Below are positions 24,901-38,429 of a stretch of 64,000 bases of DNA, piece after piece (the first letter of the stretch is position 1; each line of letters begins with the position of its first letter). Origin of the DNA: Puffinus mauretanicus. Lineage: Eukaryota > Chordata > Aves > Procellariiformes > Procellariidae. The notes under the pieces are model-generated. The model searched no databases. It was given only the letters and a program-made list of their open reading frames with translations, and was not told the DNA's origin. Position numbers and translations under genes: made by a program. The stretch lies in contig JAJKFH010000374.1 in the NCBI GenBank assembly GCA_023333565.1, positions 5,022,001-5,086,000 of the forward strand, read 5' to 3'.

Positions 24901-27272
24901 TCAAATTAATATTTACCAAAGACTTATTCTTTCCATTTAAAAGAGGTACCTATCAAAATAAAAGTGCTTGAACAACTGAAATCAATTAGCATCAGGAAAT
25001 TGTACATTCTGATGGGCCTGACTCATCTATGTGAAAACTGGCAGCTAACACTGCAGCCCCTCCTTGGTAACACATGGTTATGAACTTCCCGAAAGTCTCT
25101 AGCTGGCTATTTCTATTTGTAAATTTGAAGATTTTTATCACATACATAAACTATTATATTTCAGGTTTATCACTCACTATGGTGTTCAAATATCAGGGGA
25201 AAATATTTCAAAATTGGACAAACAATTATCCGGTTGTGTAATAATGTCTAGTTGCTAAAGCAGACAGGTTTTATTAGGTCAGGCAGGTTTTTGTGTCCTT
25301 CAAAACTACAACCTAGATGTTGAAATCAGTTCTCAGAAAACACAAATGTCAGATGATACTAGAATGCCATATATTTCTAAAGAGTGAAAACTTATTTCAG
25401 ACAACAATAGCTGAGAAGATGAAGTAAGCTATTTTCCTCTGTAAGAAACAAGGCTTTAGGCGTGGGTAACGTCCAATGACTAACCTGCCAGAAGTGTTAC
25501 TCTGGCTTGGCTCCCTAAGACTTCGTGTTGTGTAACCCAGCCAAAGTGCATTTACTTCTCATTTCTCACTATGGTGATCAATATAAGCTTATATCCAGTG
25601 AATGTTATGGAAAATTTGCCAATGATTTCAACTAGGACAGGATTAGAATCTTTACTTTATTTTTTCCACACCAAGAAACAATTGCTCTGGCTTTATTATT
25701 TTTACAGCTAAACCCCAGTTCAGCTATCTGAATGTGAAAGACTCTTCCAGGACAAAGATTAAATAGCGGCTTTTTGCACTTTTATGAGTCAATTCAATTA
25801 TCTCCACAACCACCTTCTCAGATGGTCTTTTTGTTACAGAACTTACAATTAGGAAAGGTTTGACCTTTGTATCTTTGCCACTAACTGGCACAATGGGCAC
25901 AGCTCACAGCAACTTCATGGACACCCTCTGAAATCTGTTGTGACAACCCTTCTATTGTATTTTTTGCCTTCCTAGCTACATCGCAAGCTAGCTTTAAATG
26001 TTTATAATAGTTATAGTACCAAACATCCCTCTCTGCTTGAGGTATTACTGCCTGCATCAATAGTATCAAATTCTTTCTTCTTTCATTTCATTTTGTTTCT
26101 TTAATACGTCCGGACTGGCCATCTTATCATTTCTGTGCCAACTGCACTCTGAAGTTTTATGATATTCCTCTTTTAAAGATAATTATGTTTAAATTCTGAG
26201 CAATGTCACCTGGCTTCACTTGGGCAATATTGTTGGTTTTCTCCTATTTCTCTCTTTTGCTGCTGATCTCATAATTGGGAATTTTCTCTGCTTTTATATA
26301 CCCTGTGAAACATAACCTCCATAAGGCAGTCTGTCTGCAATCCTTGCAAAGTTTCTGTCCTTTAGTTGGACTGAGAACCACATAATATTCTCTTGAGCAA
26401 TGCTTTACAGTCATCATCTGCAGTCATCTTCTTTTTCTTCATTCTTGCATTACAAGGCCTCCACCAGCCCTGTGTCCTTGTTGGTGAAATGTCCTGATGC
26501 TTGTAGTTGTTGGGCCTGGGTCACCCACTGTTGTCATACTTATGTCACTGTGAGTTCCTCTTCCTGCTTCTGCTGGACCTGAGCTACCTATAATATTGTA
26601 GTCTGTGGACCCTGTTGTTGCTCCTAGACTGCAGCCTCAAGCTTTAATCTGCGGTTTGCTACTGGGGCCATTAGACCTTACCTTTTCCACTATATAGAAA
26701 ATTGATAAAATTTGTAAATGGGATAGTCACAGGTGCTACGAGTCTCTTCTGCCTAGGCACCATGGTCCTTCAGGGCCTTTCTAGCATTGATCATTTTGCC
26801 ATCGTTTCATCAAAGGGAACATACACTTCCCTTGACAACTTTCCTTGGCAATTTTTTGTTCTCCTCCTTAATGGGTCACATTGCATTTCTGCCCCGAAGT
26901 GCAGTCCTATAGCTGTACCATCCCCTTTGTTGCCTTGGTTCAAACTTCTCTCAGAGGTCCTTTCTCATCATAGTACAGAAACAAAATGCTTGGACTGTTT
27001 TGTCTCCTTGCTTATATAGTGCCCCTCAGCCAAGAGAGCTAGATGCTCCTCCATCCTCCTCCTCCAGGGACTACAATATTTGGTAAATTATTCTTAATCC
27101 CATCACAAGATTTCAATTTCCATCTAAATTAAATTAAAAAGCATGACTAGTTTTGATGCCAGCAAGCTGTTTCTCTTGTAAACATTGTGACCGAAGTTGA
27201 TTGAACTAAGTAAAAACACCACCTAGGGTTTAATTGCTGGTTTAGGGAAAGAATTATCACAGTAGTATCCAC

Positions 27273-27312
27273 GTATACATACATATATATACACACACAC
27301 ACATATATATGT
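27273..27312. repeat. (TA)n/(CA)n compound microsatellite
   Basis: TA and ATAC units pass into a short CA run and back into TA. It is a simple-sequence repeat with no further signal. Confidence 0.85.
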
Positions 27313-28912
27313 CCTTATGTATGTATCACAACCTAATCTTCAGACTCTTCTCAACTAATTCAGCATTTTCCTGTCTGTGTGTTTAGGAGATCTAGCTGCT
27401 TATAACTGCAGTCCTCCTCCCTCCTGGCTAACCAGGAGGATCCACCTCGTCAAGGAAATTAACATGCCTGTTGCGTTTTGTGAAGTACTTTTTAGCTGGA
27501 CTATTGTTCCGAAACCACATTTTTATTCTAACTCTATGTCAAATATACCCAACTAATACACACAAGCTGGCACTGTATGCATAAAAATAGTGCTTATTTT
27601 TCCATTTCATCACGTTCTGTGTATATTTGCTCTTCACAGAGTGTCATAAAATGTGCACTGGGACTCTGGCAGAGAAGCAGGATGCCTGTGCCTCTGCTGC
27701 TCCTGCAGGTTTTTTTAGTTTATGCTTTCTCTTTGTACACCTGCAATCGTGGAACTACTGAAGCCAATTATTTCTCCCAAGTCTTTCCACAAAAACCATA
27801 AATTTTATTAGGCCATTGAGAACAAGAGTCTCGGACAGAAATACATAGCATCTCTAAAGCAATTTGGAACTTGACTGAATTACCTGCAATAATAATCCAT
27901 GTATTTATAGGTTTCTCAAATGACAGTTTCAGACCATGGTAAACAGGAATCCAGCTAAAATAAAAATCAAAATTCATTCTAGATCAATCACTTTTAAATC
28001 TAAAACCACAGAACTCAATTTAACATTGATTGTTCCACTTGGGTTATGTTAATTTTTTGAGTGTTCAGTAGCCTTGCATTGCCTGTCTTCAGTCATGCAC
28101 CTTTAACTCAACTCTGTAAATTCCCTACTTCCCGAATCCACACTTTCTTACATGTCAATTTCCAGAGTCATGGGAATTAATGTTGATCCTTGATTACATC
28201 AGTCTGTAATGATAGGAGAACTTTGCAGCATTCCATATTTCAGGAAAGGGTTGGCTACTCAGGAAATTGTTCATGGTTTTCCCAAGACTTTAGAATTTTT
28301 TTTTTTTTTACATAAGTTTTATATTTTTTTTTACTTCAGATTTATCCTCCTTGTCACTCCCTCACTTGCTCTTTTTATAATAAAACTTCATTCTTAATTG
28401 TTGACCTGTATATGGGAGCCTCCACTTGGCTATGGAGATTTTAAAGCATTTAAAACTTTTATTATCGAACTCAAAACAAGGAGGGAATTATTTCCGTGTT
28501 TGTTCATGATGTGTTCCTGTAAGTATCATGTAATTCCCCTACCTCATTCTGATGAAAGCAGAACAATCTAATTCACCTCATCCTCACACATATTTACCTG
28601 AAGATACAGTGTATATGTGTCTTTATGTGTATGACAGAGAGAGAAAAAGAATTTGGAGCAAAGATAATTTATTTTGTTAATTTATTTATTTATTATTTGT
28701 TGAGGAGTTTAATTTATTTTCAAAATGGCAAACCTGTATTTTGTTCCTTGGGTACACAGAAAATGAAGTAACTGGTTATGCTTCAATATGTTGTTGGGAT
28801 AGGATGACCCTTATACATATTTCTTTTGTAAATCTGTGTAGGCAAGTAAACTGAAGATCTTTAACCTGTGGATAACTATTTCCAAAACACTGTATTTTGT
28901 TTGTTTCTGCAG

Positions 28913-28990
28913 CTATCTGCACAAGAACAAATACCTGGAAGTTATCAATGATGATGCATTTCTGGGAGTGCACAGTGGACCAACTCTACT
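28913..28990 (+). CDS. TSHR: TSHR exon 8 (leucine-rich repeat), 78 bp
   Basis: The acceptor is TTTGTTTCTGCAG and the donor GTGAGT. It reads YLHKNKYLEVINDDAFLGVH then SGPTLL, a late leucine-rich repeat of the hormone-binding domain, with the SGPxLL ending shared by glycoprotein hormone receptors. The 78-bp length matches human exon 8. Confidence 0.97.
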
Positions 28991-31900
28991 GTGAGTAGGA
29001 GAAAATGAAGTAGAGAAAGCTTTCAAAATAATACTATTTTAGGTTGCACTTTCTTTCCAACCATTATTAGCGGCAGAGCAGCAGGGATGGGAATGGCATG
29101 TTTACAAAAAGAATATCAGCAACAAACGCTGTGCTTTAGGGAACTGATTTAAGAAATGCTTACATCTTACATTAGAAATACTGTTCGTACCAATTTTTCT
29201 TCTGAAAGATTCTGTACTACAATCTGTCTTATGACTGTATGATTGTAGTACAATTGTAATACAAACTAAGGACTCTAGTAGCACACATGTAAAGGAAATT
29301 GAAACGGAGATGAAAAAATAATTTTAGACAGAATAAAGCTACTTCTGGTGCTGTCTTTTCTTCTTTCTTGTGTAATTTGGCTTCCAGTCTGATTTTATAG
29401 TCCTCCAAAGACCTCTTCAGTAAAATTAGGAATCGCAATACAGAATGAAACAAAAAACTTCAAGAAGTTGAAGAACTTTAAGAAGAATCATATTCGCCAA
29501 CTCAAATCATCTAGCATGTAACGTAGTGCATAGGACTGATCATGGGGAGAACTGAAGCGCTGAAAGTGGGATTCCCTCCTCCACTGCAAAACCAGATGGT
29601 GCCGGCAGTGCTCACTCCATGTAAGCATCAGTTTTACTTTCTGCTCTTCAGGAAAACAGCATATTTATATCAGAATAATGGTGTATTGTTCACAGAAGGA
29701 ATTCTAGTAGCTAGCTATAATAACGAAAAGGTGCAGAAGACATTATTTTTCTCCCAGAATCTTTCCAACTCCAGAAAATCAGGCTGGCTACCAGCCACAT
29801 AGCAATCTACAGTAGAAGTTGTATTGGTCATAACCACTTTATGCTAAGAAGAGTGTGTCCCTGCTGTGCAAAGTTATAACAGACCTTTAATGGCAAGGTC
29901 AAAATCAAATCTCTGGTCTCTCTGTCCCCTGCATCTCAAGTCAGATGCATTGCAAGGCCTCTCTGTGAATGGTAGCCTGTCTTCTACTTCAGTCATCTAA
30001 ATTACTTTGTCTTGTGGGGTAAAGAGGAAGATCTGGGTAAGGGCCCACCTTTCCGGGCCACATCATTCCTCCACATCACTCTCTACCATAAGGTCCACTG
30101 GAGTTATTAGCAGAGTCCTTGGGAACAGGGTCCAAGACCAGTTCTGGGGAGTATCAGGTTTTCCTTTCACCGGCTTGAGAGGAGAGAGAAGCAAGACCAT
30201 TCATGGAGTCATACTTCTGAAGCAGATACCTTAAATAATTGGACGTTGGAGGGGCAGTCCATAATAATCAGTCATTCCAACAGCAAATCGTGCTAAACCA
30301 CTCCTGTCACGCTGGGGTGACATTTTGTCTGTTTCCTAAAGTCGTCCTTGCTTTCCCAGTGGCACCTGATGCACCACCATCTTTTGGAGCTGCTCAGAAA
30401 GACAGAGTTGGGAAGCCCCAATGCAGTCATCCTCACAGGGACATGCAGGCCAGCTCTTCCTCCCCTTCACTCACTGCTTTCATTCCCCCTCCCTCCACAA
30501 AAAGCTGCTGCAGGACTACATAGGTCAGCAGGGATAACGTTATGTCACAGCCTTCTCACCTCAAGTCTGGCAGCTCTGGCTGCCAGCGGGTGGGCCATCC
30601 CGCCCAGCGCTTCTCTCCAGGGGGTCTGCAAGGGAGGAAACTAGTCCAGGCCTCTTCATTTGAAGTTGCAAAGTCATTGGGATGCAGGTGTGTATGAGAA
30701 GAATACATAAAGGCAATAACACACTGCACTCTGTCCTTCAAGACACTGTCAAGGCCTAACATGTCTACTGTGGTTTTTTTTCTTATCACTGAATCACCTG
30801 AGGAATAAACTTCAGTTGTGCCATGAGTGGCCAGATCCTGAGACAGCAGTGAGAAGGTAGTGTTTTCTGACCATGTCTTAAGAGTTGTACGTTCTGGATA
30901 AGAAAAGCACAATCAAGGCCCCAGTCCACCATCAGAAGGAGAACTGGCCATCTAGGCAGAGCAAAAGAGAGTGTTCTGGAAGCAGAAGGCAACAGATCAG
31001 GAGGGAAACCTGAAAAAGCTCGCAAAAGAGCTGTTAAACCTCCTGCTCAGGGAGCCTTTGTGGTGACTGTCCCTCAGAAAGAGCCATTGCTCCTCTTCCT
31101 CCCTGCTGAAGGGTTGATCACCTTCATTTTCACTTTCCAGCTTCTGCTTTCAGGAGGGCTCAGGCCACCCGCCCCTGACCGAGATGGTCATTGTAGCAGT
31201 ACTGTGACAGGGGCTGTGTTGGTGCTGAGCAACCCTGTTTTTTTCCATTAGTATTTGGCTGATGAAGCCTTTTTGATATTGCACATGGCACCAGACAGGG
31301 CCTTTCTTATTTTGGACCTGGCCAGAAAGACATTTTTCAGTTGACGTAACTTTACCGGGACACCTTATTTCCATTTTGATACTACTTTGTCACAATAAAT
31401 ACACAGTCTCAAAGCAAGGTGCACTCTCCTGTTATGTTTGGGGTCTCCTACGGCTCACTGCACATCTTCCCTCTGGGGCCACAGGTTGAAAAGCTCCTTC
31501 CTAGGGATGGCAGAAGACAAAACACTGGGGATCTTAAGTCTAAGGGAGGTGAGAACTTGCAGCAACACAGATTTGAGTTATTGCGGGTATTAAAAGCACC
31601 AGTGTTGTTGTTATGCTGGACAGGTGAACAAGTAATGACGTGCTGCAAAGGGTTGTGGGATAATCATATGCTATAATAATGTTGCCACATAAACTCACTC
31701 TGCAAGGGCTAGCTTTGAGGTGTGTGAGCTACAAGAAACCTCTTGGTTTAGGGGCTAGAGATTACTTCCTAGGTCATGCATATGTAACTGTAAAGAACTT
31801 CCTTCTCACTCTGTGTTTTCAACTTAGATTTCTCAAATGATTTGAAATTTTTCTAATCTTCTATAATTATTGTGCTAGCCCAGCTGCCATTGATCCTCGA

Positions 31901-32177
31901 TCTCAGGATGTGCTTTACATTTGCAGTCTAAACAACCAGTTATCCATCTCCCATTAGAATGATATACCTCCATGGCTAACAATAGTCCTAGTAGTATTTA
32001 TAATTATAGAGAGATGTGGTACTGTAGTGACATTACAGAGAAAGGTATTGCTTCTCAAAGGCAGAAGGCATAAAATGGCATGTAAGCAATAGTAAATCAA
32101 CAGTGATTAAAAAAGTCAGATTATATCACATCATGATCCTTTGATTTGTTAGTCCTACGCTGAAGATCTTAGGAAGG

Positions 32178-32745
32178 TGTCGTGGTTTAACCCTGGCCTG
32201 CAGCTTACCTCCACACCCAGTGGAATGGGGGAGAGAATTGGAAGGGTAAAAGTGAGAAAACTCATGGGTTGAGATAAATACAGTTTAATAATTAAAAAAA
32301 GGACGGGGAAAAGAAAAAAGAAAGAGGGGGAAGAAACCAAACCAAAGCCAAGAAAAACAAGTGATGCAACAAAAACAATTGCTCACCACCAACTGACCAA
32401 TGCCCAGCCAAGTCTCTGAGCGATGGCAGCCCTGGCAGACTTCCACCCAGTTTTTATTGCTGAGCATGACGTCATATGATGTGGAATATCCCTTTGGTCA
32501 GTTGGGGTCAGCTGTCCCAGCTGTGTCCCCTCCCAGCTTCTTGTGCACCCCCAGCCTGCTCGCTGGTGGGGTGGGGTGAGAAGCAGGAAAGGCCTTGACG
32601 CTGTGTAAGCGCTGTGTAAGCACTGCTCAGCAGTAACGAAAACATCCCTGTGTTATCAACAGTGTTTTCATTCACAAATCCAAAACATAGCCTCACACTA
32701 GCTACTATGAAGATATTTAACTCTATGCCAGCCAAAACCAGTACA
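32178..32745 (-). mobile_element. Solo LTR, antisense, ERVL-like family related to the 8.5-kb LTR
   Basis: On the minus strand it begins TGTACTGGTTTTGGCTGG and ends GGTTAAACCACGACA, the same terminal words as the LTR at 8481. Flanks GGAAGG (32172-32177) and GAAAGG (32746-32751) agree at five of six positions and may be the target-site duplication. A minus-strand ATTAAA (32284-32289) precedes a TATTTATCTC word, as in the first LTR. A perfect TGACGTCA lies at 32467-32474, next to an AT-rich CAATAAAAAC box in the TATA position. No internal retroviral genes are present. It lies antisense to TSHR in intron 8. Confidence 0.85.
32467..32474. promoter_or_regulatory. Perfect CRE palindrome TGACGTCA in LTR U3
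   Basis: This is an eight-base consensus cAMP-response element, the binding site of CREB/ATF factors. It sits just upstream of the degenerate TATA position in the antisense LTR. The related LTR at 8481 has TGACATCA at the homologous place. Function is untested. Confidence 0.6.
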
Positions 32746-33473
32746 GAAAGGTGCAACATATTAGTAATTTTTAATTTAATTTTAATGTAATTTTAATAGC
32801 AGCTTCAGGGACTTCTGTTACCTGGATAACCAGGAGTTATTCTGCATGTGTGATGCAGGAAGGGTTTGTTATAAAGCGAGATATCTTCCAGCAACAATTT
32901 AGAGCAGAATCCTTCCACCTGAACAGGTCTCTTCGTTGACCTTCAGGAACTAGAACTATTTTAACAGGAACAAAATAGTTTCTGAAACTCCCACATAGGC
33001 ACTGCCTTAAGAAGGCTGAAGTCAAAATGAATGAAAATTGAGTGGAACCCTACTATTTATTGTTGTGTCACATCAATGGCCAGTAACATCTCCCACAGGA
33101 GACAGAAATGTGCTTGCAATTGGTGCTTTATTACACACCACTCACTGTACCATCAAGACTAATATTAATGAGTTAATTACAGAGAGACCAGAGATTTGTT
33201 AATGTGCATAATAGCCTGAGAAGTTCAGCCAATATGGCCCTTCCATACCTCCCTTGGGCAGTGTAAACGACTTGGCTTATTTTAACAAATAATTTGTTCA
33301 GGCATCTAGCTGTTGTTAGCTGGCATGGGAATTTGTGGACATTGGATCTTCCTCAAAAAGAAAGTTCCACTTACAATACTGAAAATTAACTCTGTGGAAA
33401 ACAATTGCCAGAAGATAAATATTCCTTTTTCTGGAGCAATGAATGGCATTGCTTACAGTGGGACCAGTTTGCC

Positions 33474-33939
33474 AAAAAAAACAGAAAAAAAAAAAAGAAA
33501 AAAAGAAGAACAAAAAAAAGAAGAAAACAAAGAAAAGAAGAAAAGAGAAAAAAGAAAAGAAGAAAAGAGAAAAAAGAAAAGAAGGAAAGAGAAAAAAAAG
33601 AAGAAAAGAGAAAAAAGAAAAGAAGGAAAGAGAGAAGAGAAAAGAGAAGAAAAGAGAGAAGAAAAGAGAAAAGAGAAGAAAAGAAAAAAGAAAAAAAGAA
33701 AAAAGGAAAAAAAGGAAAAAAGAAAAAAAAAAGAAAAAAGAAAAAAGAAAAAAGAGAAAAGAGAAAAGAGAAAAGAGAAAAGAGAAAAAAGAAAAAAAGA
33801 AAAAAAGAAAAAAGAAAAAAGAAAAAAGAAAAAAAGAAAAAAGAAAAAAAGAAAAAAGAAAAAAAGAAAAAAGAAAAAAAAAAAGAAAAAAAGAAAAAAA
33901 AAAAAGAAAACAAAGAAATAAAAAAAAAAAAAGAGGAAC
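33474..33939 (+). repeat. Polypurine (GAAA/GAAAA)n tract, about 466 bp
   Basis: The + strand is almost wholly A and G in irregular GAAAA, GAAAAA and GAAAAGA units, with only a handful of C or T interruptions (for example at 33482, 33911 and 33919). All long reading frames across it, on both strands, are artefacts of its composition (Lys/Arg/Glu runs on +, Phe/Leu/Ser runs on -). Such mirror-like purine tracts can adopt triplex or R-loop structures when transcribed. Length is probably unstable and assembly accuracy is doubtful. Confidence 0.95.
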
Positions 33940-36900
33940 ATTTATGGAGCTCAAAAAAGAGACTCTGTCTTGCCTCCCCACCCAGCTGGGCAGAACTCAT
34001 GGTCTCTGGGTTTCCCTTTGTTCACTCTTGAAGTGAGATAAGAATTTATGGCTGGAACGTCTGCCTCACAGATCTATCATTTACTGTTTTTTTTCTGATC
34101 AGGATTTCAGCAGCAACAGAAACTTAAAGGTTGAAATACTGACCTTGGATCCGCCCTTAATGGGGTAATTTTCTTCCTTTTTGGCTTTAAAGAAAACCAA
34201 TGAGAAAGATTTAACTACAAGGAATTGTGCCTGGCTATATGTATATTGTGTGAGTTTGGCCATGCTCTCAGACCACCTAGTTAGATGGTATATTTAAGAA
34301 GGTATTAAAAGGTTAGGTAAATTTTTTAAAAAATTTGCAGTTTGCAATAGCAGAGGAAGCAGGGAGTGTGATCACTCTAGAGGAGAACAGATGCCAGTAA
34401 TTCCAATTCCTTTGTCACTGCTTTATATGTATGTGGATGTATACATCCTATTTTAACAGTATAATGACAGTACACTGCTCTTCACCTGAAAATGAAATCT
34501 TGGCTAGGATTCAGCAACTCAGTGCACCTGATTTACTAAATGCATCAATAAGAGCTGCTGCCATGAGCACAAGTTCATCAGAGTACAACTAAAATATAAT
34601 CCGGCTTATTGTTCAATTAGCTTTTACAAAACATACAATCCAAATTCAAAACATTACTAACTGTTGCACAAGATACATGCGAGTAATTAATTACCTTTAG
34701 AAAGCAGAAGTGCTCTTTAAAGTATCATTTCCCAATCTATGAAAGGGTCCTACCTTAGGAGGTTCTGTTCTGTTTCTGCCACTGGGCGCAAGCAAGTCTT
34801 CGAGCAACCTCTTTTATAGCCACTTCAATTTGAGACAGATCCTCTTGATAAGTCTATCAGACCTCTTGCCCATTCTCTTGTGTTTCTTTTAAGTGAGCCA
34901 GCTATAGCTTAGCAGTAGTAGCAAGACACTCTTCTGTGCAATGTAAACATTGCTGTGTTTAAATAACATCTTAGTTACCACTATTATTAGATGTTAATAA
35001 GGCTGACATAAGTGCAGTCAGTTCCCATTTTTCTGAGCAGCTCAAAAATCAAGACTGATCGTACAATGATATAGAACAAAAAAATAATTTAGGAAAATGT
35101 GTCTTCTGTATGAATGCAGACACAGATACTATAGTCTGGCAAACTCCAACTGCTTGGATTCACATTGCTCTGAAGATTAGTAATTACTATTTAAAACCTT
35201 TTCAGTCCTATGCTTTCTAGTTTGAAAACAGCTGCTATGCTGCTTGAAGTAGATTGTGAATCTGAATAGATAATCATCAAGACTGGATTTGTAAGGTGAA
35301 AAATCCCTGTCCATCCCACATTTTCCTCTGGCCAGTGGACACACACTTTGTTGCTAACAAAGTGTGGGCCTAGGTAGGGTAGCTAAGAAGTTATCTTCCA
35401 TTGGGAGACAAATTATCACCAGACTCCCAAGAGGCTTTTCCATTTGCAATAGCAGTGGTACAGAGAGGTCACAAGACCTCTCGGTGGCAGGCACCATACC
35501 ATCAGAATAGGGACTACCCAAACTGTGGATTTTGGAGTCTTCCAAACTTCTGAGCCGTTGTGCTTAATATGGCCCATGGACGGGACCAACCATCTGTTGT
35601 TAACCCTGCAACAAGATTAATCCTGAGTCAACTAGATCTTCAAGGCAGCTATGCCTGTATCTTCTCTCCAAGCTCCCCAGTTTAAAACAAGCACGAATTT
35701 TTGAAAATAAAAACTGCAATACCTAACTGCTTAAATACACACCCATATACACATACATAAGAGATTTCAAAGGATTTGGTGAGATAGAACAGAAATGACG
35801 TATTCTTATAACTAATTCTTCCAAGCCCTTTCTTCTCACTGAACAGATCTTTCTTTCAGACTTTTTAACATCACTTGATAACACTCTCTGAGTTGCCGCA
35901 GACTTTGCACGTTTCTCTCTGCTCCCTGGGAGGTTGTTTCCACCACTTGAGTCCTGGGCTGGCTGCTCCCTTCTGCTCGCAGCTCTCCAGGAGCTGCAGC
36001 TCCCTCCCCTGCGCACCCAGGGCTTCGGAGAGGCTCCTCTCTGCGGCTGCTTCCAAGGCACAAGCCCTTGTCCCCCAGGATGTTCCTCCTGACCCAGGCA
36101 TTTCTGATGGGAATGTGACACAACTGTGAATAAAACCAAAACAACCCTGTTACCTTGTTATTTGGCCTGCACAATGAACCATGGCATGGATTGCCACAAA
36201 TTAATGATGCAGTTTTGTGAAAAGATTGTATCTTTTCTCATTTTTAAGTCTTTTGCCTCACATTCTTAGGTGCCCCAAAACTTGTCTCACAAGAGTGAAT
36301 AATCATTCCCAGTCACCTTCTTTACACTATGCATGGCATTTGTAGTCTCCTACTGCTTCTAGTCCTAGCTTTTCCCAAGAGAAAAGTCCTTATTTACTCC
36401 TTATTACTTCAGATATATAAACAATTTGATACTTTTAATCATCCTTGCTGTAGCTTTCTGTGCTCTTATTGTAAACTGCATATAGTATTTATAGTACTGC
36501 ATATAGTATTTAAGATGCAGTCATATTAGATTTACAAAGAGAAGTTTTTCTGTTCTATTTTCTATTTATTTCCTAAAAATTCTTAGCATTCTATTTCCCT
36601 TCAACATTACTGAATAGCACTGACCTGACATTTGCAGAGAGGACTGCAAGATCCTTCCAGAGTGCTAGGTAAATTAAACCCCATTGTCATCCATGTACAG
36701 TTAAGATTGCTTTTTCCTAAATGCACTTTACATTCATCAGTATTGAATCACGTCAATTATTTTACAGCTCGGTCACTTAGTATTGCAGGATCCTTCTGCT
36801 TCTTTACACAATCAGCTTTAGCTTTCACTACCTTGTATTATTTTGTGTCGGAAACAAGCTTTGTTGCAGCTACTCTCATTCTCTTTCCAGACTGTTTATG

Positions 36901-37439
36901 AATATTTCAGTACTACCAGCACTAGCCTAGCCTCTGTGGGCCTCTGCAGCAATGATGTGTATATTCAGATAGCAGTTCATTTTCCATCCTTCCTCTAGCA
37001 TGAAAACTTGTCATCTGTTCCCAGGCTTCTCCCTCACTCTTATTTTTTTTTAATTAATCTAGGAGAGTCATTCCCCTTGTCACATAACAGCTTAGTTACC
37101 TCAACAGCCCTTGATAGCTGATTTTGTCAAGGCTTTTCAGAAATCCCAATTCATTGTACAAACAGGATCATCTTTCTCCATATGCTTGTGCCAGAACATG
37201 TTCAGAGAACTCCCAGAGTTTGTGAGGTGTCACTTCCCTTCCAAATAGCCTTAGCACCTCCCATCACACAGCATTTAACCATGTTCCCTTCCTGCAGGTA
37301 GCTGCCACCACCATGAGGACTTGATGGAGGCCCATGGGGGTTGCTGAAAGGCCAGCCTTGTCTTGGTAAGATCTAGTCCAAGATCTAGTTTACCAAGATG
37401 TTTTGCTTCAGAAGGATAGCTCTATAAAATGAGTGAAAA

Positions 37440-37876
37440 ACAAAAAGGAGCAGGCCACTAAGTTGATTAAGGGCCTGGAGCATCTGTTATACAAGGATAG
37501 GCTGAGCGAGCTGGAAATGGTTAGTCTGGAGAAGAGAAGAGTCAAGGGAATCTTATCAATGTGTATAAACACTTGAAGGGGGGGCAGGGAACGGGGAAGA
37601 CTGAGCCAGGGTCTCCTCAGTAGTGTCCAGTGACACAATAAGAAGCAAAAGGCACAAACTGAAATACACAAAAGTCCATTTCAATGTAAGAAAAAACTTC
37701 TTTACTGTGAGGGTGGTCAAATGCTGGAATATGTTGTCTAGAGAGGCTGTGGAGTCTTCAATCCTTGAGATACTGAGAAGTCAACAGGACACAGCTCTGA
37801 GCAACCTGCTCTAGGCGCCCTGCTTTGCACAGGGAGGTCAAATGGGATGATCTGGAAGCTCAATTATGTGATTCTT
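37440..37876 (+). mobile_element. CR1 LINE 3'-end fragment
   Basis: It has the CR1 3' order: 'gccactaagttgattaagggcctggagcatct', then 'gtctggagaagagaag', then a loose 'acttctttactgtgagggtggtcaaatgctgga', and a decayed octamer end near 'ttatgtgattctttaa'. It is non-coding and older than the 13.9-kb copy. Confidence 0.85.
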
Positions 37877-38429
37877 TAAAAGATAAAATGATAGCAGGCC
37901 ACATTCAGAGTCTTCTAAAAGCCATTTCAGGGGCTCAGTAGAAACATACACTAGCTATCAAAAAGGTCTCCAGAAGAACAAAAAAGAAGTTTATGTGGTT
38001 GAAATCAACTAGTTGTGACATATTCAAATATGTATGATAGCAAAGAAGCTATTAGAAGTAAAAAAGCCCTCCTACAGAAAGGGGAATCAATTTCTAACTC
38101 AATTTAAAAACAAATACAAACAAATCAAAAGAAAAAAATAAAGCAGAGCATACCCAAGTGTTTTAGAAGCAATTTGTTTAAAGCATAAAATTAGTAATAA
38201 TTTTCTTTTAGGTGCAAGAAACCAGCCGGTGGGTGAGACTTCTAGAGAGATAAGAACAGCACTCTTGGGAAACAATGCATAGAAAATAGCTGAATTATTT
38301 ATTATTTATTATTAGGGTGTTCATGATGAAAGTGCTCAAACAATGTTCCTACACTAGAATGTTTTTTACAGGTTTACTTCTTTACAGAGTATAACTCTGA
38401 GAAAACACCTTGACTTCAAGCATCAGTAG

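Larger units (their letters stand above)
19581..28912 (+). other. TSHR: TSHR intron 7
   Basis: This 9.3 kb intron has a CR1 3' end at 21.0-21.84 kb, an (AAAAC)n tract just after it, and a (TA)n/(CA)n microsatellite at 27.27 kb. The stretches 22.0-27.2 and 27.4-28.9 kb are AT-rich unique DNA with no coding exon or repeat that I can recognise. Confidence 0.9.

Noticed and set aside
33313..34036. Several long reading frames (160-220 codons) on both strands rich in Lys/Glu/Arg or Phe/Ser/Leu
   Set aside because: They are produced by the polypurine tract. All three frames on each strand are open there, with no conserved motif and no splice structure.
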